A DNA stretch of 64,000 nt from Solirubrobacter soli DSM 22325 (GTDB taxonomy: Bacteria; Actinomycetota; Thermoleophilia; Solirubrobacterales; Solirubrobacteraceae), in the NCBI RefSeq assembly GCF_000423665.1, contig NZ_AUIK01000024.1:62001-126000 (forward strand), written 5' to 3'. Both the position numbers and the translations under genes were made by a program. Shown piece after piece: positions 1 through 7,750 of this stretch. The number at the start of each line of letters is the position of its first letter. Position 1 is the first letter of the stretch. The notes under the pieces are model-generated. The model made no database searches, was not told the origin of the DNA, and was given only the letters and a program-made list of their open reading frames with translations.

Positions 1-1
1 G

Positions 2-532
2 GCCGCCGCGTCGCTGACGGTCGCCTCCGACGCCGGCGCGCCCGTCGTCGCCCTGACCGGCACCGCCACCGCCGTCGCCCCGCCGACCGGCGCCACGCTG
101 CCGCCGAACAGCAAGACGACGTTCACGGTCACCACCCCGAGCTCCGGCGGCACCCCGTCGGTCACCGTCCCGCTGCGCTGCCCGACCGGCGTCGCGTGCA
201 CGCTCGACGGTACGGTCGTCATCTCGACCTCCGACCTCGTCTCCAACAAGCAGGTCCGCGCCGCCGCGACCGACACCCAGACCGTCGCGCGCTTCTCCGG
301 CGTCCGCGTCGCCCCGGGCAAGGTGCGCGAGATCAAGCTCAAGCTCTCGCCCGCGTTCATCAAGAAGGCGCAGAAGCGGGGCATCCGCCTGATCCACGCG
401 ACGCTGACCGTCAACACGACGTTCACCGACGGCTCCCACGCCACCCGTCAGGAGCAGGTCGTCATCCGCATCCCCAAGCCGGCCGTCAAGAAGAAGGCCG
501 CCGCGAAGCAGGCTCCGCGCTTCACCGGCTGA
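2..532 (+). CDS. C-terminal part of a secreted Ig-like/surface protein (5' truncated)
   Basis: The reading frame is open from the first bases of the window to TGA at 530-532, so only the last ~176 residues are visible. The visible part is Ala/Thr/Val-rich with beta-strand-like spacing, a pair of cysteines (RCPTGVACTL) and a Lys/Ala-rich tail (VKKKAAAKQ). This suggests an Ig-like, fibronectin-like or cell-wall-associated extracellular domain. No catalytic motif is visible. The next gene starts on the last base of its stop codon, so the two are probably co-transcribed. Function is otherwise unknown. Confidence 0.6.
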   Translation, partial: AAASLTVASDAGAPVVALTGTATAVAPPTGATLPPNSKTTFTVTTPSSGGTPSVTVPLRCPTGVACTLDGTVVISTSDLVSNKQVRAAATDTQTVARFSGVRVAPGKVREIKLKLSPAFIKKAQKRGIRLIHATLTVNTTFTDGSHATRQEQVVIRIPKPAVKKKAAAKQAPRFTG

Positions 533-1245
533 TGCTGGCGCGCACGATCAGTGCGCTCACCGTCCTGTGTGCCGTCGCCTTCCCGGCGGCGGCACACGCG
601 GTTGAGCTCCCGTCCCGCCCGAAGCCGGGCGCCAAGTCCGCGTGGACCGCGCGGGTGCTGACGCCGGTGGACGCGACCCAGCGCCCCGGCGAGGGAGCCA
701 CGCTCCAGCGACTCGGCCGCCACGCGCCGTACTGGGGCGGCCCGAACGTCCTGCTCGTGCTGGACGCCAAGCGCGTCGGCGAGGTCGACTACGTCAAGGT
801 CCTGCTCAAGCGCATGCCCGCCGGCCTGGGCGGGTGGGTGCCGGCCGACCACCTCAAGCTCTCGCGAACGACCCGCCGCGTCGTCGTCGACCTCTCCTCG
901 CGGACGGTCACGATCCGCGACGGCGGGAAGCTGCTCGCCCGCGGCCGCGCGGTCATCGGCGCGCCCTCCACACCCACGCCCACGGGCCTGTTCGCCGTCG
1001 ACGCCCCCGTCGACCAGCCCGCGTCGGCCAAGCTCGGCCGCCGCATCCTCGCGATCGCCGCCTACTCCCGAGCACTCGCCCGCTACCAGGGCGGCATCCC
1101 CCAGACCGCCTTCCACGCCTACGAGCAACTCGGCGCACCACTCGGCACCGCCGCCTCCCACGGCTGCGTCCGCGTCGCGCAGAAGACCCTCAACCGCCTC
1201 CTGCGCCTCGCCCCCCGCGGCACCCCGGTCCTCATCCGCCGCTAG
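532..1245 (+). CDS. L,D-transpeptidase (YkuD family), secreted
   Basis: Predicted to form or edit 3-3 crosslinks in peptidoglycan outside the membrane, as YkuD-family L,D-transpeptidases do. The 237-residue protein begins with a signal peptide (MLARTISALTVLC...AHA). Near the C-terminus it has the catalytic signature SHGCVR, in which Cys is the nucleophile, preceded by the expected FHAYE segment with an upstream histidine. The start at 532 overlaps the stop of the upstream gene by one base and gives a complete signal peptide; a longer in-frame extension from 196 runs through the previous gene and is unlikely. It lies on the chromosomal side of the tRNA and is not part of the element. Confidence 0.85.
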   Translation: MLARTISALTVLCAVAFPAAAHAVELPSRPKPGAKSAWTARVLTPVDATQRPGEGATLQRLGRHAPYWGGPNVLLVLDAKRVGEVDYVKVLLKRMPAGLGGWVPADHLKLSRTTRRVVVDLSSRTVTIRDGGKLLARGRAVIGAPSTPTPTGLFAVDAPVDQPASAKLGRRILAIAAYSRALARYQGGIPQTAFHAYEQLGAPLGTAASHGCVRVAQKTLNRLLRLAPRGTPVLIRR

Positions 1246-1260
1246 ATAAAGGTTGACCCT

Positions 1261-3540
1261 TTAGGTGAGGCGGTCGAGGGCCGCGCCGAACTGCTGCGAG
1301 AGTACGCGGGCGCGGTCGACCTCGCGGGCGGTGAACGCCTGCGGGAGGGTGCGGTAGACCTCGAGGACGGCGAGCTCGCGGCCGCCGTAGACGATCGGGA
1401 CGATCAGGAGGGTCGCCATGCCGATCGCCTCGAGCTCGGCGAGCTCGTGCGGGTCGCCCGCGGCGTCGCCGGCCACGACCTGGCCCGGCACGCGGTGGTC
1501 GAGCACGAAGCGGGTCGCGGGGAAGTCGCTGAGCGGCCAGCGGGAGCCGGACGCGTTGGTGGCGTGGTCGGAGAGCAGCTCGAGCTCGTCGGCCTCGCGG
1601 TCGACGAGCATCAACGCCACGTCGTCGCCGCGCAGGATGCCCGCGGCGGCGCGCAGCGACAGGCCGATGTCGGTGAGCGAGGTCGCGTCGGCCAGCTCGT
1701 CGGCGAGCGACGCCATGCCGGAGGCGAACGCGCCCGCCACGCCGCGCGGGGCGATGGCGACCCGCAGGCCGGAGCGGATCTCGGCGGCGCCCGCGTCGGT
1801 CGCGTCGGCCAGCGGCGCCGGCCACGGCGGCCCCGGGCGGGCGAGGCCGTAGCCCTGGGCGTAGGTGACGTCGAGCGAGACGAGCGCGCGCACGTCGTCG
1901 AGATCCTCGACGCCTTCGGCGCAGACGGCCGCGCCGGTCGTGCCCGCGAACCCGATCAGCGCCTCCAGCAGCGCCTGGCGCGAGCCGTCCGCGTGGGCGC
2001 CGTGCACCAGCGCGCGGTCGAGCTTCAAAATGTCGGGCGCGATCCGGATGATCTGCTGCAGCCCCGCGTAGCCCGCGCCCGCGTCGTCCAGCGCGACCCG
2101 CGCACCGCGCGAGCGCAGCGAGGCGAGCTCGGCCTCGAGCTCCCCCTCGGCCCCGAACAGCTCGTGCTCGGTCAGCTCGACCACGATCCCGCTCAGGTCC
2201 TGCGGGAGCGCCGCCCGCACCGGCTCGCTCAGCAGCGCGCGCGGAGAGACGTTGACGGCGAGGAACGTTCCCTCGGGGCGGTCGGGGACGCTCAGCGCGC
2301 TGCGCAGCGCGAGCGCCTCGAGCTTCTCCCCCAGCCCGACCCGGTGCGCCTGCGCGAACCACTCGTCCGGGCCGCGCGGCGGCTCCGACTCGAAGCGCGT
2401 CAGCGCCTCGTAGCCCGCGGGCCGGCCGGTGGCGAGCTCGACGACCGGTTGGAAGACCGTCCGCAGCGCAGCCGTGCCCCGCTCGAGCAGTGCGGCGATC
2501 TCGTCGCGCTGCTGCGCCTCCGGCACCACCCGCCCCGGCACGTAGCGGACCGTCCGCCCGCGACCGGTGCGCTTGGCCCAGTACAGAGCGGCGTCGCCGT
2601 TGGAGAGCAGCTCGCCCGCGTCGGCGCCGTCGGCCGGCGAGGCCGCGACACCCGCCGAAGCCGCCAGCGGCCGCCCGCGCACGGTGAGCTCCGCGAGGGC
2701 CGCCCGCGCGCGTTCCGCGCAGTCCTCGGCGCTCTCGACGTCGACCCCCGGGAGGATCAGCACGAACTCCTCGCCCCCGAGCCGCCCGACCACGTCGGTG
2801 GCGCGCACGACGGAGCGCAGCCGCTCCGCGGTCGCCGCCAGCACCCGGTCGCCCTCGGCGTGCCCGTACGCGTCGTTGATGACCTTGAAGTGGTCGAGGT
2901 CGATGCACACGACCGCGACCTGCCCGCCGCCGGCCAGCTCCTGCCGCAGCCGCTCATGGCACGCGCGGTGGTTGAGCAGCCCGGTCAGCCCGTCGCGCTT
3001 GACCTGCTCGCGCAGCGTGTGCCGCTGGCGCGCCGAGTCGTACGCGAGCGCCGCCATCGTGGCGAACCGCTCGACGAGCTCCACCTCGGCGTCGGAGAAC
3101 TCCTGCCCGAGTCCGTTTCGATACACGTTCAACGCACCGAGCACCTGGTCGCGCGCGAGCAGCGGCACGCACACGAACGCCTCCGGCTCGTCCGGCGTCC
3201 CCGCGACCACGTTCGACAACGGCTCCGTGCAGACGTTCGGGACGTTGCGCGTCCGCCGGTTCGCGACCGCCCACCCGGTGATCCCCGTCCCGAGCGGGAT
3301 CGGATTCTCGAGCACCTCGTCGACCCAGTCCCCGACCGCGAACACCGGCCGCAGCAGCTGCGCCGCCTCGTCGATCTCGTACACCGTCAGGTCGTCGAAG
3401 TGCAGCAGCGCCCGCAGATGGTGCGCGATCCTCCCGAGCGTTCCGTCGAGCGAGTCGGCCGCGAGAATCCCCGCGGCCGCTTCCACCAGCGCTTCGAGCG
3501 CAGAACCGCGACCCGCCTCCGGGCTCACCTGGACCGACAC
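1261..3540 (-). CDS. GAF-GGDEF-EAL-GAF cyclic-di-GMP turnover protein
   Basis: A 759-residue cytoplasmic signalling protein likely to make and/or break cyclic di-GMP. Domains in order: GAF sensor (~25-165), GGDEF (~175-335) with an intact GGEEF active site, EAL (~345-590) and a second GAF (~600-755). The EAL domain keeps the usual catalytic set: EALTR, NVSP, the Glu in ELTEHE, the Asp pair in DDAG, the Lys in LKLD and the Glu in AEGVE. Both activities are therefore possible. The start is taken as GTG at 3540; the frame stays open further but would run antisense through the tRNA gene. It has no transmembrane segment, so the GAF domains probably sense a cytosolic ligand. Confidence 0.88.
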   Translation of the reverse strand: MSVQVSPEAGRGSALEALVEAAAGILAADSLDGTLGRIAHHLRALLHFDDLTVYEIDEAAQLLRPVFAVGDWVDEVLENPIPLGTGITGWAVANRRTRNVPNVCTEPLSNVVAGTPDEPEAFVCVPLLARDQVLGALNVYRNGLGQEFSDAEVELVERFATMAALAYDSARQRHTLREQVKRDGLTGLLNHRACHERLRQELAGGGQVAVVCIDLDHFKVINDAYGHAEGDRVLAATAERLRSVVRATDVVGRLGGEEFVLILPGVDVESAEDCAERARAALAELTVRGRPLAASAGVAASPADGADAGELLSNGDAALYWAKRTGRGRTVRYVPGRVVPEAQQRDEIAALLERGTAALRTVFQPVVELATGRPAGYEALTRFESEPPRGPDEWFAQAHRVGLGEKLEALALRSALSVPDRPEGTFLAVNVSPRALLSEPVRAALPQDLSGIVVELTEHELFGAEGELEAELASLRSRGARVALDDAGAGYAGLQQIIRIAPDILKLDRALVHGAHADGSRQALLEALIGFAGTTGAAVCAEGVEDLDDVRALVSLDVTYAQGYGLARPGPPWPAPLADATDAGAAEIRSGLRVAIAPRGVAGAFASGMASLADELADATSLTDIGLSLRAAAGILRGDDVALMLVDREADELELLSDHATNASGSRWPLSDFPATRFVLDHRVPGQVVAGDAAGDPHELAELEAIGMATLLIVPIVYGGRELAVLEVYRTLPQAFTAREVDRARVLSQQFGAALDRLT

Positions 3541-3597
3541 AGTCAATAGATCGGTCGATCGGGTGTCGATCTTGACGCCTACACTGGCCGTCCCTTC

Positions 3598-3671
3598 GCC
3601 GGAGTAGCTCAGCTGGCCAGAGCAACCGCCTTGTAAGCGGTAGGTCACGGGTTCGAATCCCGTCTCCGGCT
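3598..3671 (+). tRNA. tRNA-Thr (anticodon TGU)
   Basis: Cloverleaf read by eye: acceptor stem GCCGGAG/CTCCGGC with discriminator T, D arm GCTC...GAGC, anticodon stem ACCGC/GCGGT with loop CTTGTAA giving anticodon TGT, and T arm ACGGG TTCGAAT CCCGT. CCA is not encoded. The integrase gene lies 279 bp downstream, so the 3' half of this tRNA is the probable integration target. Confidence 0.93.
3650..3671 (+). other. Candidate attachment site (attL) at the tRNA-Thr 3' end
   Basis: The T-arm and acceptor 3' strand of the tRNA is the classical target of tyrosine-recombinase elements, and the integrase is the next gene. A repeat of this segment should mark the other end of the element. I found no second copy between 3672 and 64000, so the core sequence is inferred from position only. 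Confidence 0.5.
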
Positions 3672-3949
3672 TCACGCAATGTGGCTCTACAGCGAGGACC
3701 TCGCGGCTTCCTCGCCCGCGAGCTGGTGGCAGCCAGAGAATTTTCCGGCCCGGGTGACAATTGGGTGACACTACGACCTGGCGACATGGCGCGGGTGCCA
3801 CAGCCGTTGCCGTGGTCCGACCACCCAGATCGACCCGAGCGGGATAACTCGCAGTCCTTGCGCGGGTTCTCCGCCACCCTTGGGTCGCGGCCCACTTGCC
3901 CGCAGGTCGCGCGCTCGAGCGAGCTAGGCGGGTCGCCGGCGTGCGCAGC

Positions 3950-5530
3950 TCACCGCTCGCCGTCCGCGAGGTCCTGGAGGGCGTCGTCGACCGCGTCGGC
4001 CTGCTCCGTCGCCCGCCGCCGGCGGCGAGTCCGGCCGTTGAGCAGTTCCCCGATGTCGTCGAGGTCCCCGCCGAGCACCTGCTCGAGGGTCTCGACGGCG
4101 TCGCCGCTCATGTCGAGGACCTGCTGGTAGACGCTGAGCGTGAGCTTCGCGTCGGTGTGGCCGAGCAGATACATCGCGCGACGGGGGGCGACGCCGCACT
4201 CGGCCAGGATCGACGCGAACGTGCGCCGAAGCGTGTGCGGCGTGACGCTGGGCATCGGCGTCTGCCGGCGCGCGCGAAGCAGCTCCGTGGCGAGCGCGAC
4301 CGTGGGCGCGAGGACGTGATGGGCGACGTTGCCCGGCGTCTGCGGCGTGCCGTTGCGTGTGGAAAACGCGGCGGAGCTCAGTCCGGAAGACTCGGTTCTC
4401 GCGCCCGCGCTCGCGCGCGAGTCGAGGAGAATCTCGCGCAGGGCAGGGACCATCGGGATGATCCGCTCACCGGCGAACGTCTTCGTCTGCGGGCCGGTCT
4501 CGTCCATGTCGCGCGGCGGGATCAGGATCCGGCCGCCGGCAAGATCGAGCCGGTCGCCCGGCAGCCCGCACAGCTCAGAGATGCGCGGGCCGGCGAGCAC
4601 GAGCGCGCCGACGATCGCGCGCCGCTGGCGACGGTTCCCGGTGCGCGCGTCGTTCCACACCAGTCCGCGGCGGACCTTGCCGATTAGGACGTCGGAGACG
4701 CCGAGGTCGCGTGCGAGCCTGACGGCGCTCTTGTCCGACTGGCGGATGTAGGCGACCTTGTCCCAGTCGAGCACACCGCCACGGCCGTCGAGCTGGCGTG
4801 CCGCTTCGAGCATCGCGGCGATGTGATGCGGCTCGAGGAACGACCTCGCGGCGGGCGGGGCCTTCAAGTAGACGTCGCGCTCGGCGGCGGGGTTGCGCAG
4901 CACGTGCTTCGGATAGCGCCGACGGGCGTCCTTGAGCACCATGCGGACGGCGGCGATCGCCTTGTTGATCGATCCGTTCGACAGCGGCCGCCGGCGGCGC
5001 TCGTAGGTCCGCCCGTCCGGAAGCTTGACCGTCTGCATCAGCGGATGGCCGGCGGCCGCGGCGACGCGTATCGCTTCGCGCTCGGCGAGCATCGCCTGCA
5101 CGAAGTCCTCGATCACGACCTCGTCGATCCGGTCGACACGGTGCGCACCGAAGTGGTCCATGCCGGTCGTCAGTCGCCACAGCAGGTCGCTGTGGGTCTT
5201 GATCCCGACGCGGCGGCGCTTGCGCTCCAGCCACTCGGACGCGAACACCTGGAAGCTCGGCGGCTCGCCGGGCGTGGCGGCGACCGGCTCGTTGTCGGGC
5301 GGCGTCCACTCGCCGCGGGCGATCATGCGCGCAATGTGCTCGCGCTCGGCCTGGACACGTTCCTCGGTCCAGCCCTCCCAGGACCCGCCGAGCGGGACGA
5401 ACACGCGCTCGCCCCCGAAGGTCACGCGTAGCGCAAAGCTCGTGCCGCGGGTCGTGCTCTTGCGGATGACGGTGCCGACCGTGGGCCTGGCCACGACGGC
5501 CAGCCTACCCCCGGGCTCGAGCGCCGTCAC
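3950..5530 (-). CDS. Tyrosine recombinase/integrase with an inserted helix-turn-helix segment
   Basis: Catalyses site-specific integration and excision of the element. The 526-residue protein has an N-terminal arm-binding-like region (~1-80), a SAM-like core-binding domain (~90-235) and a C-terminal catalytic domain. Catalytic residues visible: Arg316 (GPRISEL), His432 and Arg435 (HTLRR), His458 (LLGHTD) and nucleophile Tyr468 (VYQQ). Between the core-binding and catalytic domains, residues ~256-293 form an insertion (QSDKSAVRLARDLGVS...) that looks like a helix-turn-helix with the pattern LAxxxGVSxxxIxxVxxGxxW. Its 3' end faces the tRNA, the usual int-att arrangement. An earlier or later start is possible, since the first ~15 residues are not diagnostic. 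Confidence 0.9.
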   Translation of the reverse strand: MTALEPGGRLAVVARPTVGTVIRKSTTRGTSFALRVTFGGERVFVPLGGSWEGWTEERVQAEREHIARMIARGEWTPPDNEPVAATPGEPPSFQVFASEWLERKRRRVGIKTHSDLLWRLTTGMDHFGAHRVDRIDEVVIEDFVQAMLAEREAIRVAAAAGHPLMQTVKLPDGRTYERRRRPLSNGSINKAIAAVRMVLKDARRRYPKHVLRNPAAERDVYLKAPPAARSFLEPHHIAAMLEAARQLDGRGGVLDWDKVAYIRQSDKSAVRLARDLGVSDVLIGKVRRGLVWNDARTGNRRQRRAIVGALVLAGPRISELCGLPGDRLDLAGGRILIPPRDMDETGPQTKTFAGERIIPMVPALREILLDSRASAGARTESSGLSSAAFSTRNGTPQTPGNVAHHVLAPTVALATELLRARRQTPMPSVTPHTLRRTFASILAECGVAPRRAMYLLGHTDAKLTLSVYQQVLDMSGDAVETLEQVLGGDLDDIGELLNGRTRRRRRATEQADAVDDALQDLADGER

Positions 5531-5751
5531 CGAGCACCCTGCTCGTTGCGAGCGACCGGCGAGCCGCAGACGAACTCGGGCTGTCGGCCCGGCCCCAGCG
5601 GGGGCTCACGGAACCGGCGCCTCCCCGTCTCGCCCGATCTCGAACGAGTCGGGCGGCGACATTGAGGGCGACCCCAGCGCCCCCCCGAAGATCACCACAA
5701 CGTTGAACAGGACGCGCGGGCGCCACAGTGTCGAGCGCCCGCGGCCGTTCG

Positions 5752-6105
5752 TCACCGACTTGACCTCCCCTGGATGAGTGGCACACCCACTGCGCCAGCA
5801 GGTCTGCGGGGGCGTCCGCGCCGAGGGCGCGGCAGCTCGCCCAGGGCAGGTTGCTTGCCTGGCCCCACTGCCGCGAGAGTCGCGCGGACGCGTTCAATGT
5901 CAAAGCGCAGCCGTGCCTTCGGCCCGTCGCCAAGCCGTACGGCGCCGAGCCGCCGCGCGTGCGCGTAGACCCAATCGCGATCGACGCCGAGGATCCGGGC
6001 GAGCTCGGCCGCGTCGACGAGCGGCTCGGTCGCGCTCGTCGACGCCCGCAGCAGCTCGGCCACGCGCCGCGCGACAGCTTCGATGTCATCCGGGTCGAGC
6101 GTCAT
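5752..6105 (-). CDS. Helix-turn-helix protein, probable excisionase/recombination directionality factor
   Basis: A 117-residue basic protein with a winged-helix or MerR-like DNA-binding motif at residues ~28-60 (LVDAAELARILGVDRDWVYA), followed by a region matching the substrate-facing part of excisionase-type proteins (GAVRLGDGPKARLRF). The C-terminus is Arg/Pro-rich. It is encoded just upstream of, and in the same direction as, the integrase, where excisionases usually lie. Between it and the integrase (5531-5751) no other gene is evident. The role is inferred from motif and place. Confidence 0.65.
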   Translation of the reverse strand: MTLDPDDIEAVARRVAELLRASTSATEPLVDAAELARILGVDRDWVYAHARRLGAVRLGDGPKARLRFDIERVRATLAAVGPGKQPALGELPRPRRGRPRRPAGAVGVPLIQGRSSR

Positions 6106-6237
6106 CGGCGGTCGGGAGCCACAGCGCGGCAGCGGTGCGCGAAGCCGGTCGGATCACACGGCCTCACGCACACCATTGCGAGACGAGTTCGCCGCGCCTG
6201 CTGACCCGCGGACGAGCGCGAATGCGTTCTCCGCCAG

Positions 6238-6924
6238 TCAGACGGCGGTCGGTTCGCGGAGCTTGTAACGCGCGCGTTGGAGCGCGTTGTTGACCGCTCG
6301 GACGCGGATGTGCAGCGTGGCGGCGATCTCGGTGTGCGGACGGTCGTTGTTGGCGAGCATGAGCGCGCGTCGCTCGAGCGGCGAGAGCGTGCGCGTGCGG
6401 GCGATCAGCGCCCGTAGCTGCTCGCGGGCGAGGGTCTTGGCGACGGGGTCGCGATCGCCGCCATTGGCGCACGCGGGGCCGGTGGTGCGAACGCGCCGGC
6501 GGCGCTCGGCGGTGGCTTGGAAGTCAGGGGGCGTTTCGCCCGCCGTGTAGCCGTCCTTGGCGCTGCCGTCGGCGACGCCGAGCGGGGTGGCCGTGGTAAG
6601 CACGTGGTGCTTGGTGGCGCGGGCGGCGTGGACGGCATTGCGGGCCTCGCGGGTAGAGCACAGCCATGCGAAGTTGCTAAACGGGACTCCGCGGTCGGGG
6701 TCCCACCGGCGCATCGCGTCGACCAGGCCCATGCGCGCCTCCTGGGCGAGGTCGTCGGGCTCGCCGCCCGGCAGGTAGAGCCGCCGGGCGATGAGGCGCA
6801 TCATCGGTTCGTACTGGGCGAGGACGCGGCCCTGCGCGGTGGCGTCGCCGCCGCGCGCGGCCAGGATCATGCGCCGCTCGGAGTCGGTGGTGGGGGGAGG
6901 AAGCCTGCGGGCCGTCTGTGACAT
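6238..6924 (-). CDS. SigH-like sigma-70 family RNA polymerase sigma factor
   Basis: A 228-residue sigma factor. Region 2 is clear: DDLAQEARMGLVDAMRRWDP followed by FSNFAWLCSTREARNAV, the pattern of the SigH/sigma-30 group rather than of the ECF group. The C-terminus carries a region 4 helix-turn-helix (LSPLERRALMLANNDRPHTEIAATL...AVNNALQRARYKL). The linker contains a single cysteine. It is divided from the downstream excisionase-like gene by 132 bp without a gene. It may direct transcription of element functions such as excision or transfer; no anti-sigma gene adjoins it. Confidence 0.8.
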   Translation of the reverse strand: MSQTARRLPPPTTDSERRMILAARGGDATAQGRVLAQYEPMMRLIARRLYLPGGEPDDLAQEARMGLVDAMRRWDPDRGVPFSNFAWLCSTREARNAVHAARATKHHVLTTATPLGVADGSAKDGYTAGETPPDFQATAERRRRVRTTGPACANGGDRDPVAKTLAREQLRALIARTRTLSPLERRALMLANNDRPHTEIAATLHIRVRAVNNALQRARYKLREPTAV

Positions 6925-6991
6925 GGACCCGACCGTACGCGCGGTTTTTGACGATTCGGCGAGTCACCGGTCGCGCGCCCGTGAGGGTGCG

Positions 6992-7750
6992 CTAAGCGTC
7001 GGCTTGGGTCAGGAGGTAGGTCATGAGCGCCGGGTCGTGCCGGTGTAGCCAGGTTGGGGCGCCGTACTCGATCGAGGCGCGCAGGTGCTCGACGTGCGGC
7101 TCCCACAATGCTTCGGCGAAGCGGTCGACGGCGTTCAACGGCACCCCGAGCTGCAGTGAGCGCGGTACGGCGGACATCGGCCCGGGCCGGTCGGTGACGA
7201 TGCCGCCCACGGCCTGGACTGCTTCGACCACGGAGCGGCCGCGTGCCTTGTCGATCGAGACGCAGAGCAGGCCGTTCCAGGGCGTCACGCCGGAGTAGAT
7301 CCCGCCGACGACTCGGAACCGCCGATCGCTCGGGAGGTCGGTGACCGCGAGGCGGGTGCCGTCGAGCGACTGGATCTGGCGAATCGAGCGGGCGAAGAAC
7401 CGCAGCGCCGGCACTCGGCCCGGACCGCGCAGCACCGGCTCGACGATCTCGGCGGGCGGGCGGCGGACGAAGTCGGCGCTCTGGCGCTTGGCCACCGTCG
7501 CCTCGAGCTCGCGGACCTTTCCGGCAGCGATCGCGTTGTCGCGGTTGGCGACAATGGCGTCGCGGTAGGCGGCCAGCGCATCCTCCGGCAGCCCGCGGCG
7601 GACGAACAGCAATGCGCGGCGGTTTGCGGCCGCGGCGTCTGTCGGCCGCAGCGCGAGTATCCGCTCATGCACGTTGAGAGCGGCGTCTGAGACGTCCTGC
7701 GCCGCGTGCAGTTCCTGCGCGCGGCCCTCGAGCTCGGCCCAGTCGGCCAT
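6992..7750 (-). CDS. TPR-like protein of unknown function, in the dynamin-like GTPase operon
   Basis: A 252-residue protein. The first ~110 residues contain two or three helical repeats of TPR type (ALNVHERILALRPTDAAAAN, then ALAAYRDAIVANRDNAIAAG). The remainder looks globular (RFRVVGGIYSGVTPW...) and I do not recognise it. The start codon overlaps the stop of the upstream GTPase gene by one base, so the genes are translationally coupled. TPR proteins usually mediate protein contacts, so it may be a partner or regulator of the GTPases. No membrane segment or catalytic motif is seen. Confidence 0.6.
   Translation of the reverse strand: MADWAELEGRAQELHAAQDVSDAALNVHERILALRPTDAAAANRRALLFVRRGLPEDALAAYRDAIVANRDNAIAAGKVRELEATVAKRQSADFVRRPPAEIVEPVLRGPGRVPALRFFARSIRQIQSLDGTRLAVTDLPSDRRFRVVGGIYSGVTPWNGLLCVSIDKARGRSVVEAVQAVGGIVTDRPGPMSAVPRSLQLGVPLNAVDRFAEALWEPHVEHLRASIEYGAPTWLHRHDPALMTYLLTQADA

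Noticed and set aside
1447..3549. Long open frame antisense to the GGDEF-EAL gene (700 codons)
   Set aside because: Same reason: low-complexity Arg/Gly/Val content and no motif, while the opposite strand has clear domains.
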